Counted from the stretch's first letter, positions 43,240 to 54,900 are shown. The stretch: DNA of 64,000 bases from Apoda limacodes (GCA_946406115.1 OX291551.1:868001-932000), one strand, 5' to 3'. The notes: generated from the letters alone by a model not told the origin. Made by a program: numbers and translations.

Positions 43240-43935
43240 TTTAAGATGATATGATCTCCGTATTCAATCGGTTCCTATTGTCAGTCTTTATTAATTTCAG
43301 CTGGTTGTAAATTCTTTCAACGCAGGCATTTGAAAAGGGAAGTACAAAAAGAAGGCTCAAAACTTTCTGCAAATTAGAATAGGCTCGGTTGTTAAAAGCA
43401 TCTTTGATTTTTAAATGCTTTTCCAATATTCTTCAGCGTTTGATATTTCACTATCTACGGAGTCTAACAATGCATGACTTGTCCATTCCTTGTGTACATC
43501 TTCGATGTTTATATACGGTTATAAACTTGGAAAGCACAATGACATTCGATAGATCCTGATGATTATTATTTTGGGCTTTTTGAGGATCTACGATCTTATC
43601 CATTAAGTCATAAAGCGGGTCAGTAAAATCGAATCTTTTAATACGCCTAAATTTAAAAACGCCAGGCAACTTTTTTGGAAATTCAATATATTCTGTGGGT
43701 GGTGAGATATCTTGTTGCTCTTCATTACTGGCTTTTAACAATTTGTCGATACGTTATTTTTACTTACAAGGGTAATCCGGGCAATGTGGTTTTGTGATTC
43801 CATGTGTTTGACGATAGCGGAAAATCCGCATCATAAAAAGTGCAAAATGCTTTTTCTTGGCCATTCTGCTCTCTTTTTGAGATCCAATTTTTAGATTGAT
43901 AAATTATTTTTGTTACCTGTTTGATTCTGTTTCTG
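43240..43935 (-). pseudogene. hAT/ZBED-type transposase remnant
   Basis: Minus strand. The N-terminal piece KAFCTFYDADFPL followed by H-x4-LPGLP (about 43880-43780) resembles a degraded zinc finger. Then come EFPKKLPGVFKFRRIKRFDF and DPLYDLMDKIVDPQKA (about 43680-43570), INIEDVHKEWTSHALL in a shifted frame (about 43500), and the hAT C-terminal dimerisation block NLQKVLSLLFVLPFSNACVE followed by RIYNQLKLIKTDNRNRLNT (43350-43255). LP-x-SNA-x-VERI-x-x-x-x-x-IKTxxRNRL is diagnostic. Much of the catalytic core is missing. Confidence 0.65.
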
Positions 43936-44425
43936 TAGTAGATGGCACTGATATTAGTACTTTTGTTGTTATTGTAGTAGTTGTCGTTTTTTTTAACAAG
44001 TTTTTCATCAATCTAATTTTTTTTTGATTGAGTCTCTAGCGCATCCGAACCCACCACCACAACGTCACTATCATTATGCCGAAATTTTATTTGTTTTGGC
44101 ATTAAAAACCTTCGCGCGCTTCTCGTTTTATAAGCAATAAGCCACAAAATGCAAAATAACCATAAAACATAAATAAGTACTAGCATTGCACTTAAAACTA
44201 ATATAACAAATAAGTAATCAACGCATTAAAATGAATGAGATTTTCAGTCAGTCAACACTCAGTACACTTAGTAAAAAGAAGTTAAAAATCAAACTAGCAT
44301 ACTAACAAAAAAAATAGTTTTGGTACTAAAAATCTCTTCATAGCGTTTCTCGTTTAATTATTAATAAGTCATACCATGCAAAGAACACAAAAATAGACTT
44401 ATAAGAACAAATAACCTCAAAGTAT
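43936..44425. other. No gene recognised
   Basis: AT-rich. A phrase around 44115-44170 is loosely repeated near 44350-44410. Confidence 0.35.
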
Positions 44426-45155
44426 TATACACCGTTAAATTTTAATCGTTTTAATGCCGTGGATGGGTGGTTCACTTTACAAAATACTATTCATCAACAA
44501 CTTAATCTGGGTTTTATCTCTTAAAATAAAAAAGATAGGAAGTGATACTGTAATATCCGCAAAAGTCGTGAAAACAGTAGTAGCGCCCGCTCAGCTGGTG
44601 TCAATTTGTTCGTTTAAAGAAATTCAATAATTGCACATTTTCCTTTATACTTTTACGGGCTTAGGACCGTCGTAAATGCTTTGTACCTAATTGCACCAGA
44701 TCAAGGTACTCCATGTTAGAATACGCGTAATTTCGAGACGCCATACATTCGTGCCACAAACGTATCGTAAACGGCGATGCACGCACCGCACCGGTGACGT
44801 CTTAGAGAAAACTGATTTTTTGATATGTTTTGACCGCAGCCCGCGGGGCGCGGGGGGCACACGTCTTGCGAATTGCCAATCAAATAAGATGTAGGGGCGG
44901 TAATTAGTCTAGCATTGGTGAATTTATCGAAGTCCACGTAGACTGCGCTAGGCGACATTGGTGAAATGAGTCATATGTCATAATAGGGTCGGTCTCTGTG
45001 AATATTGACCTACCTGCTAATGGTTCGCGTCATTCTGTCACTCAAGCAAGAATTGATGCAAGTTTTAAATTTTTTTTTATTTTATTTTTTATAGTGTTTC
45101 ATGCACCTGATCAGATTTCCACGGCATTAAAACGAGTAAAATTTAACGGTGTATA
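44426..45155. mobile_element. TIR element, ~730 bp, TA-flanked
   Basis: TATACACCGTTAAATTTTAA+TCGTTTTAATGCCGTGGA (44426-44463) returns inverted at 45118-45155 with one mismatch. If the outer TA is the target duplication, the element is 44428-45153. The inside contains GC-rich tracts (CCGCGGGGCGCGGGGGGCAC near 44840) and two overlapping short frames, neither recognised. Likely a non-autonomous DNA transposon. Confidence 0.7.
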
Positions 45156-45571
45156 GTGTATTTATATTATTTTTGGAATTTTTTACCCTTTCATTTGATA
45201 CTAATTTTATGAAAGTGCACAAAATAACTAGTCCGCCATCTTAAATGGGTTAAGATGACCGCATCCACCATATAAGATTGAGAATGATTTCATTAGCCTA
45301 CCATGCATTGTTATCCAAATTAAAAGTGTATGCAAAATTTCATCTCAATCAGTTCTGGATAAGTTTTTTTTTAAATTCACCTGCAAGATTTAAACTGAAC
45401 TAACAAACACTGCAAGTCGAATAAAACCATACGTAGATAACAGTAATATGACTTGAAAAAAACCTACAAATAGGTTGTAAAAAGGAACCAAATTGCAGAT
45501 CTTTATATATTTATACACAGCTTCACTAATTTATACATAGTGTTTCAATATAAACTAGAGTGCGATTTAAT
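45156..45571. other. No gene recognised
   Basis: AT-rich; AAATTTCATCTCAATCAGTT near 45336-45356 recalls the Helitron-like repeats at 33600 and 35830. Confidence 0.35.
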
Positions 45572-47690
45572 GTTTAATTTTTTTTTTGCTTTATTTATAA
45601 ATTTACACCGTGGGAACAATTTGTTGAACACTTGGTTACGTCAATAAAACTAATAATATAATTTTTAACATTAAAAAAAATTACAATTTTTTTAGATAAT
45701 TTAATATAAGTCATTTACATACCAAGATAAGAGATTAAGTGAGACTTAAAAATAATTATAAAAAATAATGACATACTAGAGTAAAAAATATCGACAGAGT
45801 GTAAATGAATAATTTATAAAATTAAAAAAATCTGATTATTTATAAGCTGCAATACATGGGCATTGCCAAATTAAAATTAACTTTTAATAAATTAACAATA
45901 ACATATATTAAATAAATAAAAAATTTAAGATAAAAAAAAAAAAAATATCTTATCGTCAATATATTCAGAAATTTTATAGTAGGCTTTTTTACAAAGAGTT
46001 GTCTTTATGTGCTTTTTGAATTGACTCTCATTGAGATTTAATACTTTGTCGGGTATTTTATTATAGAAACGTACACAGTCCCCAAGAAATGACTTATGGA
46101 CTTTGCTCAAACGTGACATTGGAAAAGCCAGTTGATTTCTACGCCTGGTGATATGTAAGTGCTTATCACCTATCTTTTGTAAAGAACCAATTACCTTCCT
46201 GGCATACAAAATGTTAGTGTTTTTAAACACGTGCCTAAGCGACGTACGAGATGCAAGACCATATATAAATCTAACAGCTCTTTTTTGTAAGATAAATATT
46301 ATTTCAATATCTGCAGCTTTTCCCCACAACAAGATGCCGTAGGACATTATGCTGTGAAAATTAGTGAAATAAACAAGTTTCGCAGTTTCAATGTTAGTCA
46401 GCTGTCTCATTCTGCGCACAGCATTTATGCCGCCCAGCTTAAACGTTTAGCACGTGTCGATATATGTGGGCTCTACTTCAGCTTACTGTCAATCGTTATT
46501 CCTGAGAAGACCGTTTGATTAATTTTATCGATTTTTTTATTTTGTACTATTATATCTGGCACACTGTATAGCGATTTATTTTGACACAATGTAAAACTTT
46601 ACTCTTGGTTTTAGATCCATTTAATACCAGGTTATTAAACCAATTATTTATTTTAATTAACGTTTCATTTACTTCCCTCACGTCACTAGACTTTCTGCTT
46701 ACGTTAAATATTAGAGAAGTGTCATCAGCAAATAACACTATTTTGGAGTGTCTGGCTACATAGAATGGTAGGTCATTGATGTAAATGAGGAATAAAAAAG
46801 GACCCAGTATTGAACCCTGCGGTACCCCCACCTTGACATTAGATGTCACAGAATGTATGCCATTTATAACTATGTCTGTTGCCTGATTTTTGGGTAAGAT
46901 TTGAATATATCAAGTGCTTTATTTGTGACTCTATAGTGTTCTAACTTGCACAACAAGGATAAATGATCCACACAATCAAAACCCTTAGAAAGATCGCAGG
47001 AAACGCCAATAGCATCCTGCGACCCTTCCCAAGCTTCATAAATATGTCTGACCAAGGTTTGCCTGCATCAGTTGTAGATCTACATTTGGTAAAGCCAAAT
47101 TGCTGACTATGTAAGACACCATTAACTCAGATGAACAGAAGCAATTGATCGAGAATTAAGAGTTCAACAATCTTGCTGATTGCTGGTAGTATTGAAAGTG
47201 GACGATAATCAGAAGGATTATTCTCGTCACCACCTTTAAATAAAGGAATAAGTTTGCTACATTTCATAATATCCGTAAAAATACCGTAGTTCACACAATT
47301 ATTAAATATACTGGCTAAATACGGAGCAATATTAACAATAATATGACTGATCAAAGATACAGACATGCCCCACAAATCTTCAGAGTTTTTATTTTGAGGG
47401 ATTTAAATACTCTGACTATATCACTGGAAGATACAAGACTGAAATTAAGATTTTGGGAATTGTAGCTAGTGCTATCTTTTAAAAAATTCTCTGCAAGGAC
47501 ATGAGATGAGTTTAGGTTTTTTGTTGTCTCCAATGGAACTCTCGTGAAAAAGTCCACAAATGCATCTGCAACATCTTCGTCAGAATTCGTTACATATTCC
47601 CCTATGCGAAGTTTCAAATAATTATCGCAGGGTAGTTTACTTTTCCCGGTTTCTTTTTTAATTATCTGCCAATTAGTTTTCATTTTATTT
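45572..47690 (-). pseudogene. LINE E reverse transcriptase, 5'-truncated, with 3' UTR
   Basis: Minus strand, from 47683: TNWQIIKKETGKSKLPCDNY (linker), ADAFVDFFTRVPLETTKNLN, IFTDIMKCSKLIPLFKGGDE and NPSDYRPLSILPAISKIVEL (about 47280-47170). Next GVSCDLSKGFDCVDHLSLLC (about 47000-46945), [20 protein letters not shown] (about 46835-46780), VLFADDTSLIF with FADD at 46732-46721, and the C-terminus IMSYGILLWGKAADI, FILQKRAVRFIYGL (about 46350-46250) and SQFKKHIKTTLCKKAYYKIS (about 46010-45970). The 3' UTR ends AATAAAGCAAAAAAAAAA (about 45590-45572). Frames of 60-164 codons remain, broken by a few frameshifts; the catalytic motif is intact. It looks younger than LINE D. Confidence 0.85.
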
Positions 47691-47699
47691 TAAATTTTT

Positions 47700-47975
47700 A
47701 TTTTTTCGCCGCCTCCGCGACTACCGCGGCACGTTTCGCTTGGCTTCGCGTGCTAATTTTCATGTGCTTTGCTTGGTCTCGCGCCTAATTTTCATATTCC
47801 AAAGTGGGTCGCCGTGACTATACTAAATAACTAGAAATTGGATCTGGCGCTCGCCGGCTGCTACCGCGGCACGCTCAGCTCGGCTTCGCGCACTAATTTT
47901 CATGTGCTCCGCTTGGCTTCGCGCGCAAGTTTTCATGTTCCAAAGCCGCCACCCAGGCCGTGACTATACTAAATA
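47700..47975 (+). repeat. Tandem duplication of a ~135-bp GC-rich unit
   Basis: CTACCGCGGCACG, TTCGCG..CTAATTTTCATGTG, CGCTTGGCTTCGCG and GTGACTATACTAAATAA occur in both halves (47715-47830 and 47855-47970). Within each unit CTTGGCTTCGCG + AATTTTCAT is itself doubled. Confidence 0.7.
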
Positions 47976-48718
47976 AGTAGTTCTTAAAATTTTACTTAGA
48001 TTTTTTTTTATCGATTATTACTTTACAGAGTAAGTACGTGATTGTTGAATACTGGCAACATGTTATGTTTTTGTTATTTTTTTCTGTCATACGTTTTGTT
48101 TTTGTAGGTATATATTGTTGTGTAATGGCTGATTTTGTATGAAATGAATTTATTTATTTTCCGAAAAAACTAGTGTCCTCCGAGAGTTTCTGAATTTCAT
48201 CTTTGTATATAAATGTGGTATTCTATCAATAGAAATTTTTATTACGTAAAAATCTCACATTCTTGGAAAGTAAAGAATTACCTAATCTGCTTGCTATATT
48301 TCAGTTAAAAACTAAATTTTCAACATTATTATTCGCTAAACAAACAACAAATGTTTTTCTGTCTGTGTTGCCAAGTCTGTAGGTACCTTCAATTCCCATG
48401 TTTAGTAAGGTTTGAAACAAGTGTTCACTGAATCGACGATACATATTTTTCACCTAGCGTCACTTACATACATTACATTATTTCAAGTTGATAAAGTATT
48501 TATGTATTGATGACCCCTATGACACATTATATCTATAGAACGTGAACCTTTTCGGGGACTTCTGCAATGTTTAAATTAAAAAAAACGTTTTTGCATAACA
48601 GTTAGATGTAAAAATTAATATAAAAACTAGTGTGATGTGTATTATAAACTACGAAATAAACTAATAACCGCATCTTAAAATACATAAACACTAGTACCAG
48701 TATCAGTACCAGTACGTG
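47976..48718. other. No gene recognised
   Basis: AT-rich sequence; ends with the small GTACCAGTATCAGTACCAGT microrepeat at about 48694-48713. Confidence 0.4.
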
Positions 48719-48865
48719 TACAGGCCACGCAGAAAGTTTTGAGAAAAAAAGTTTTATGTACGAGTATAAGGCACTTGTGAAGTGAAAGAAGAAAGTGTAC
48801 TAAGGCAGTAAAAATTTAATTCAAGAAAACAAGCGAATTACACACGCGTTCACAAGATTCTACTA
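48719..48865 (+). mobile_element. Left part of an irritans-like mariner
   Basis: TA then CAGGCCACGCAGAAAGTTTT matches the terminal repeat at 42116. GGCAGTAAAAATTTAATTCA and CACAAGATTCTAC match transposase DNA at 42517-42615 with the stretch between deleted. It stops at TA (48864-48865), where a second mariner begins. Confidence 0.7.
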
Positions 48866-49282
48866 GGGGCGATTAAAAAGTAGTGAAAATGACGTAGTAA
48901 TGGGACCTTAAAAAAATTATTGTCACGGAAAGACTAGGTCTTTCTCATAATACCAATTAAATTTCTATCTTGTCTGTGACAGTTGTATTGATTATTTGTT
49001 TGTTACGCGTCGATAGCTCTCGCTAAGAATGGATAAAATTTAAATCCGTGCGGTGATAAAATATTTTTGCTTGAAAAACTTTACTTCGGAACAAATTTTT
49101 AAAGATTTACGTGAGACATTGGCTCAGTGGTGTGCAGAGTTTAAACGTGGTAGTACATCGGTTAAAGATGACCCGCGCTCGGGCCGCCCTTCGACGTCAG
49201 TCACTCAGAAAATGGTCGAAAAAGTTAAAAAAATTGTTCTGGATGATCGTCGTGTAACAGTCCGTTTTATAGCTGAAGAGCT
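48866..49282 (+). pseudogene. Inserted mariner of a second lineage, N-terminal HTH region
   Basis: Starts GGGGCGATTAAAAAGTAGTG right after TA. The coding part (49053-49282) reads YFCLKNFTSEQIFKDLRETL, AQWCAEFKRGSTSVKDDPRS and MVEKVKKIVLDDRRVTVRFI, ending AEELG. This is the helix-turn-helix half of a non-irritans (cecropia-like) mariner transposase; about ten residues are missing between RETL and AQWC. It ends at GAGCTGGG, where irritans-type sequence resumes. Confidence 0.65.
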
Positions 49283-49945
49283 GGGTGCCGCACAGCCTCG
49301 CCGAAGCTCAGAGGCAGGCCCGTGTAGATTGGTGCCGTGATATGATTCAAAATTTTAAAGCAGACTCGTCTCGGCGCGTTTACGACATTGTGATAGGTGA
49401 CGAATCCTGGATTTATCAATACGATCCAGAATCAACGCGTCAGTCGACAGTATGGCTGTTTCAAAACGAACCAACGCCTACGAAAGTGAAGCGCAGGGAA
49501 AATTTTGATCGCTAGTTTCTTAACTTTGACGGGGTATCTGGTTTAAATTCTATTACGAGACCAAAGCAGCATCAACGGCGAATGGTATACCACAAAATGC
49601 CTGCCAGAAGTTTTGTCTGCAATGAGCAAGAAGCGACCGAACACCGGGCTCCGCGGGGTACTGCTTCACCATGATAACGCGCCCGCGCACTCAGCGCTCA
49701 AAACGAGGGAGTTCCTAGACACCACACCGGTCACAGTCTTGGGTCACCCTCCTTACAGTCCTGATCAGGCACCGTGTGACTTCTTTTTATTACCTAAAAC
49801 AAAAAATCAGCAGTAAGAAATACAGTTTTCATCGACGTAAGACTTTGTATACAGGCTAGTGGAGAGTTCTTTGAAATGATTAAATTAAAATATTTTATCC
49901 ATAGAAGTCAGTTTTTAGTTTCGCAAAACTTTTAGAGTGTCCCAC
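49283..49945 (+). pseudogene. Right part of the irritans-like mariner (DD34D catalytic domain)
   Basis: VPHSLAEAQRQARVDWCRDM, then IVIGDESWIYQYDPESTRQS (first Asp codon 49399-49401), STVWLFQNEPTPTKVKRRE, MPARSFVCN in a shifted frame, LLHHDNAPAHSALKTREFLD (second Asp codon 49673-49675) and GHPPYSPDQAPCDFFLLP. Thirty-four residues separate the second and third Asp (DD34D). Frameshifts near 49515 and 49600 and early loss of the C-terminus inactivate it. The right terminal repeat is GTTTCGCAAAACTTTTAGAG (about 49919-49938). Confidence 0.75.
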
Positions 49946-51109
49946 GAAGTTAAACTATCTTCTGTTTACAATGAACTGTAAAGTCACACTTTGGACTCTT
50001 TATATAAAATTTCAACTTTAATCTAGGTACCTTATTTAATTTTGATTTTATCAATTAAATTACTAGCACTACGAGTTAAACCGAGTGTAATTTGCATTAT
50101 TTGTGTAATATTCTGAGACGTCAATTAGTAATATAAGTTACTTAATTACAACGATAGACTTTTAATGATATTTTGTTTGATTTTCTTTTAGAAAACTAAT
50201 AAAATGCTACACTAAAATCTAATATTTAATTTTATTTATAATTTTTTTTATAACATATTATATTTTTCGTTACCCAAAGGGTCCCAACGGAGCTCTATTG
50301 CTAAGCCTTAGCTAACCTTTAAAGAGCTCATAGTAGGCAAAAGCCTGAAATTTTCTCAGAATATATCTTATATGCATAGTTCGGAAAATAATAATATAAA
50401 TATAAAATCAAAAACTAAAAATTTAATAGGGCTTTTTAGAATAGGCGCTGTAGTTCCGGTAATTATTAAATGACACTGTAACTTACAAAACACTGACGAC
50501 TATAAATGTATAATAAATGTTAACTGCGAAAATTGTACATATTTAGACCATAGTACTGTGATCCGATTCCTGCGGTTCCGCGCGGCCGCTCTTACAATAT
50601 CAGCAATATCGCTTTCGCAAAAGAATTGTGGTAATTATTCAATATTTACGCATTGAATGTGCTCTATGCTCTCTATGCGCGAATTCGATTCTACAGTGTA
50701 TCCAACTGTTGACCAAAAATGAATGCGCTCTATGTTAAATATGGCGGCACTTGCGGTACGTATTCAACACATTAGGTGCACATGCTCAGAAGGTAGAACC
50801 GTTGATGTTCTTTCAAAATAGTGAACAGCTAGGTATTTTGTTTGTTGACATTTGGCGGCTTTCTATGTTAAAAAAATCTTGTCAACAAAACACGGCTATT
50901 GTCACATGGCGGAACCTATAAAAAACGTATACAGCGCACCCAGATGCCATGGTAGAGAAGGACAGATTTTATTTGTATCATCCATCTATATTTTAGCACT
51001 ACAGTGTATATTTGGAACCTTCTTTAAGGTTTTAACATGCATAACATGGCTATGGTCAACGGATTGCTACCTATGTAGCAAAGGTTTATTCTATCTCAAT
51101 ACCTAAAGT
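49946..51109. other. No gene recognised
   Basis: More than 1.1 kb, mostly AT-rich with a GC-rich spot (GGTTCCGCGCGGCCGC near 50574-50589). An 84-codon plus frame at 50852-51106 has no recognisable domain. Confidence 0.4.
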
Positions 51110-51235
51110 ACCGAATAAAAGTAAGCCCCAATTCGGGAAAATCATTTTACCTACACCAAAATTATAGTCGTATTAGCTGATTTGACACGAATTGAAAGGA
51201 AAATGGCTCGCAATACTCCGTTTGATGTTGTTTTA
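51110..51235. repeat. Dispersed repeat, copy 1
   Basis: AATAAAAGTAAG...CCCAATT and AGGAAAATGGCTCGCAATAC+TCCGTTTGATGTTGTT recur at 52375-52536. See that entry. Confidence 0.6.
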
Positions 51236-51700
51236 GACACGATATCTAAACGTAAAGGTCATCTTTGGCCACGTCGTTCCATTCCCCCCACGCTTCTAAA
51301 ATAGCGATTTTAAGTTTGATTTTCAGTATTCGTAGATACTTCGGCCTCGGCCGCTCGTCTCGTCCGCTCGTTACATCAGGGCGGGATTTGCCGCGAGATT
51401 TAGTGCGGCTTACGATTAGTTTGTAATCAAACGATATTGCGACGAGACGACGCTTACTGCCGGAAACTGGCACGAAATGTGCGAAACAAATTGTGATTGT
51501 CGGCATAACGCTATATTTCATCCTTAAAAGTTTGTTGTCTCTATTTAATACGAGAGTCGCCTGTCCGATATTTTACACTATGCATCATCATAGACACATC
51601 GTGGTGGTTGGACTGAATATATTAACTTCTCTTAAAGGAAGTTATTATTATAGGTCCGAAAATCTTAATTGCTAAATAAGCGTTTTCTTTACGTTTTGAG
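51236..51700. other. No gene recognised
   Basis: A somewhat GC-richer patch (CTTCGGCCTCGGCCGCTCGT near 51340-51360) carries a 91-codon minus frame (51246-51521) with no family resemblance. Confidence 0.3.
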
Positions 51701-51702
51701 AC

Positions 51703-51745
51703 CATGTTTCTGTGTGTGTGTGAGTGTGTGTATGTATGTAGGTTA
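51703..51745 (+). repeat. TG/TATG microsatellite
   Basis: TGTGTGTGTGTGAGTGTGTG then TATGTATGTA; followed by GATATCTCAAGAACCAATGG, a phrase typical of dispersed repeats. Confidence 0.7.
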
Positions 51746-52019
51746 GCTTTCATTTCCCATTGATATCTCAAGAACCAATGGACCAATTTGTCTCGTGACC
51801 ATATTAATCGATACGCCACGTCATGAGTTAGATATGAAAAGAGTTTAAACAAAAACTGATTTTTTATATGTACCTCAGAACTCCGTCATTTATAAACCGA
51901 TTTGGAAAATTTTCACCTAAAGGGAAGTAATAACCCACACGTCCCATTTTTATTTAGTAAGGACTAGTACAACAATTAGCATACAATTTACATTAGTATT
52001 TTGATTATTTAGACGAGCT

Positions 52020-52374
52020 TCTACCCGTCTCTTAGTCTGGCCATGTAAGTTTCTGCGTGGCGCAGGCACCACTGTGAATAAGATTGACAAAACAATATAG
52101 GATAGAATTATCGCTTCGCATTTTTATTTGTGCAAAATTATATGACGCGCATTCTAGTTGTCAACTCGGCATTCTAAGGCTGGGTGCAAAGCGGTCCAGT
52201 GGTTTGTTTTTTATCGCTAAAAACTGATTTTTTTTAAGACGCAATAATATTTTTTTACGGATTCTCAAATATAAAAAAAAATGTATAAGCGCGGTACTTG
52301 CTTCCAAACCAATTTTCTGAATATAGTGTGTTACCACAGGGGTCATCGTAGGTGAAAATAAACTGTGGCACCAA
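52020..52374. other. No gene recognised
   Basis: No coding signal; contains CTGGCCATGTAAGTTTCTGC but no assignable element. Confidence 0.3.
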
Positions 52375-52680
52375 ATAAAAGTAAGAACTCACCAATTTGG
52401 GGTAATCACTTTAAGATTGGTAACATCGACGTTACGCACACAGATGTAATTATGTGAAAATGTAAAAATGTCGTATTAGATTTACACACACATTGATAGG
52501 AAAATGGCTCGCAATACTCTGTTTGATGTTGTTCATTCTTTCCTTTAATCAGACCCTGGTCATCGTTTAAGACCAGAGTACTTTTCTAGATAAATCAAAT
52601 ACAGAGGTCCTACGGCCACCATCCGGCTCCATCGTCAGACCAGCTCTATGAGATCAGATAAAAGTTTATTAACAAACATT
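52375..52680 (-). repeat. Dispersed repeat, copy 2 (longer)
   Basis: AGGAAAATGGCTCGCAATAC+TCTGTTTGATGTTGTT (52499-52534) repeats copy 1. It continues with TCAGACCCTGGTCATCGTTT, AAGACCAGAGTACTTTTCTA and CCATCCGGCTCCATCGTCAG, phrases I associate with one lepidopteran interspersed repeat. Ends not defined. Confidence 0.5.
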
Positions 52681-53029
52681 TAAACCTAGTACTTAAGTAA
52701 CATTTTTGTCACTTATTTTAACTAATAAATATGTTCTGAAGTAACTGAAGTGTAATTTCTTTAATTTTAATACCAACAGCTTAGGTTTGTTTCCTTAAAC
52801 ATATGTTGTAGCCCTGAACTCTAAACTAGGAAAACCTGTATTATTGAGTCCTGTGTTCCTTTGCTTAGTTAAAGATCAGTAAAAGGAACTGAAACGAACG
52901 GCAAAGGTGGAATGTATAAATTCTTCGCGGGGAAATAAAGTAAAACACTTCTTGTGTACAAGGCGCACAGCGCTCCGGAAGTTGTTCGCGTCTCGACGAA
53001 CGGTGGATAAGTGAGTGATGACGTTTGGG
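52681..53029. other. No gene recognised
   Basis: AT-rich to mixed; probably the distal 3' flank of the jockey-like LINE end to the right. Confidence 0.35.
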
Positions 53030-53528
53030 ACATCTTCTTCATCCCTGTCGGGCAACAGAGGTACGGGTGTCGGGGTAGTCAGTCTTTACTCAGTTTTACC
53101 CCATGACCCGGGCGAGTCTCGAGGGTGAACGCACCCTCGGTAGTTTCATAGAGAGGGCCTATTTTTACCAACATAATGGCCACTTTATAAAAGAGGCGAA
53201 AGCAGAAATTAAGAAAATAAAAACAAAAGAATGAAAAATAAAGACCGAAATTAGAATAAAATAAAATAAAAATGAAAATAGACTGAAAACATGTAAAAAT
53301 ATGAAAAATTTAAAGAAATTTGAAAAGCAATACGCTTAGTTTTTAGGGGGAATGAGCTCCCTAGGAAGAGCGGGCATGTAAAGAGGCACTGCCCGTTAAG
53401 TGGAGATGCGCACTGTTGTCTGCCATGTCAAACAACCGGGCGGCCAGTCTGGCGATTAACTCACCTATTGGCTCTGCCTTTGTGTCCCTAGCAATTGTGT
53501 CGTTGCGGACGTAACGCGGAGCGCCCGT
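53030..53528 (-). pseudogene. Jockey-like LINE, ORF2 C-terminus and 3' UTR
   Basis: Minus strand: TGAPRYVRNDTIARDTKAEP followed by IGELIARLAARLFDMAD (53520-53410) fits the end of jockey-type ORF2 proteins (P-x-x-VRN-x-x-I-x-RD ... V..I..LA.R.F). The stop is near 53360. The 3' UTR is T-rich on this strand (53330-53200) and then GC-rich (GGGTGCGTTCACCCTCGAGA, CGACACCCGTACCTC), a block present again at 55085-55255. It is cut at 53528 by the poly(T) of LINE F. Confidence 0.55.
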
Positions 53529-54430
53529 TGAATTTTTTTTTTTTAGTAGAAACAAACACTATACAAATAGTGTTATACAAGTGTTTATTATATATATCTA
53601 GACCTAAAGTTTCCTTAATGAATTATAATAAAAATTTACATTGCGCTTGTCGTATCATCTCGAACTTAAAAACTACAGAAGAGTCAGTGATAGAGACAAT
53701 ACGACGAGCGAGGCCATCAAAACTGGTTGATATAAGTACATTTATTATAATAATAAACTTTTAATTTGAGTTTTGAATTTGGGCAAAGAGTTACAAAACA
53801 TGTCTATATCTTTAAATTTGTCATTATAATTTCTACTAGACCTTCTAAAGAAGCTATTGCCAACGTAGCACTTTTTTGAGTTCCTTACAGCAAAAAGAGA
53901 TTTTTTGCAACAAGATCTTTCTTTTTTACGGGGAAGGGGAACCTTTAAATTAATATGATTCAACAAGGGTGTTGAGTCAATGACATTATTAATAATTTTG
54001 TACACGGTAACTGCATCGATGTAAGCTCGGCGATTTTTAAGAAGTTCGATTTTATGTTTAGTGGCAGAGTGCTCATAGGTAACATAGGGATTTCCTATTC
54101 TAAATTCCAATGACCTTATAGAATTTCTTTTGAACTCTTTCAATTCTATTGATGTGAACTTTACAGAAAGGTTGCCAAACACTATATTCAAGCCGACTTC
54201 TTACGTAACTATTAAACAAAACTTTGTATGTGGAAGCATTTTTAAATGGTTTTCCCAAGCGCAGTAAAAAACCCAGGTGTTTAAAAGATTTATTAATAAC
54301 TTTATTTATGTGTTGGACAAATGTAAGTTTAGAATCCATAAGAACGCCAAGATCACGTATCTGATGGACTCTGTTTAGAGGCTTTCCGCACAGTGTATAA
54401 CTGAAATCTGTTTTTTTAATAACGATAGCA
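53529..54430 (-). pseudogene. LINE F, 5'-truncated reverse transcriptase C-terminus
   Basis: Minus strand: SYTLCGKPLNRVHQIRDLGV, LMDSKLTFVQHINKVINKSF, FNSYVRSRLEYSVW, NRIERVQKKFYKVIGI (54390-54100), then EFKRNSIRSLEFRI, DAVTVYKIINNVIDSTPLLN, PLPRKKERSCC and DKFKDIDMFCNSLPKFKTQI, ending at 53762. RSRLEY-x-V-x-x-P plus I-ERVQKKF is a reverse-transcriptase thumb signature of jockey/R1-type LINEs. The 3' UTR runs to the T12 at 53530-53541 (its poly(A)). A young-looking insertion: only one frameshift (about 54100-54190) is needed. Confidence 0.8.
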
Positions 54431-54900
54431 GAATCAACCGCAGAGCCGGGTATTACCTTTAGCGGTATGGCAGCGACCTGAGCGCCATTGGAGGCGAGTC
54501 CTGGATGGGAGACAGCATGACGGGAAGCTCTTCATCCCTGAAGTACTCATCACCTGTCTCCGAAGTGGCGTTTTTCGTCGATCCTGAGATGGCTGAGGCC
54601 ATAGACGCGGCCGACGGGGACCGCGACGGTGGGAAGGCTGTGGCAAAAGTGCCGTCCGCCCGCCACCTGGCCTCTAAAAAGGTTAAGAGCCACTATTCCA
54701 GGTGGCTGAGACCTAGACCATACCTGTCGTGTCCGTACTCCCCGGCCCCTACGGGGCGTTTGGCGGAACGGAGGGGGTGGCATCTATAGGGTTACAGACG
54801 CTACTACAGACATCCCTCGACGGGCACGCACGAAGACGGCCGGGGCAGGAGCAAGTAAGAAAAAACACTTACTCCTTAATCCTGTTTGCGTACCGAGAGA
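54431..54900 (+). CDS. Unassigned GC-rich open frame (possible LINE ORF1 N-terminus)
   Basis: A GC-rich block with long open frames on both strands. The plus frame is open from about 54455 and has an ATG at 54505: MGDSMTGSSSSLKYSSPVSE, DPEMAEAIDAADGDRDGG, ending at 54787. It is acidic and Ser-rich. After a frame change RRARTKTAGAGASKKK (54820-54870) follows. The composition fits the N-terminus of an R1/jockey gag-like ORF1, but I see no zinc knuckles. On the minus strand VAAIPLKVIPGSAVDS (54480-54432) would join the jockey-like end at 53528 in frame, so minus-strand coding is an alternative. Confidence 0.35.

Noticed and set aside
50852..51106. 84-codon hydrophobic plus-strand frame
   Set aside because: Hydrophobic stretches arise easily in T-rich DNA; no start context, neighbours or family pattern supports it.
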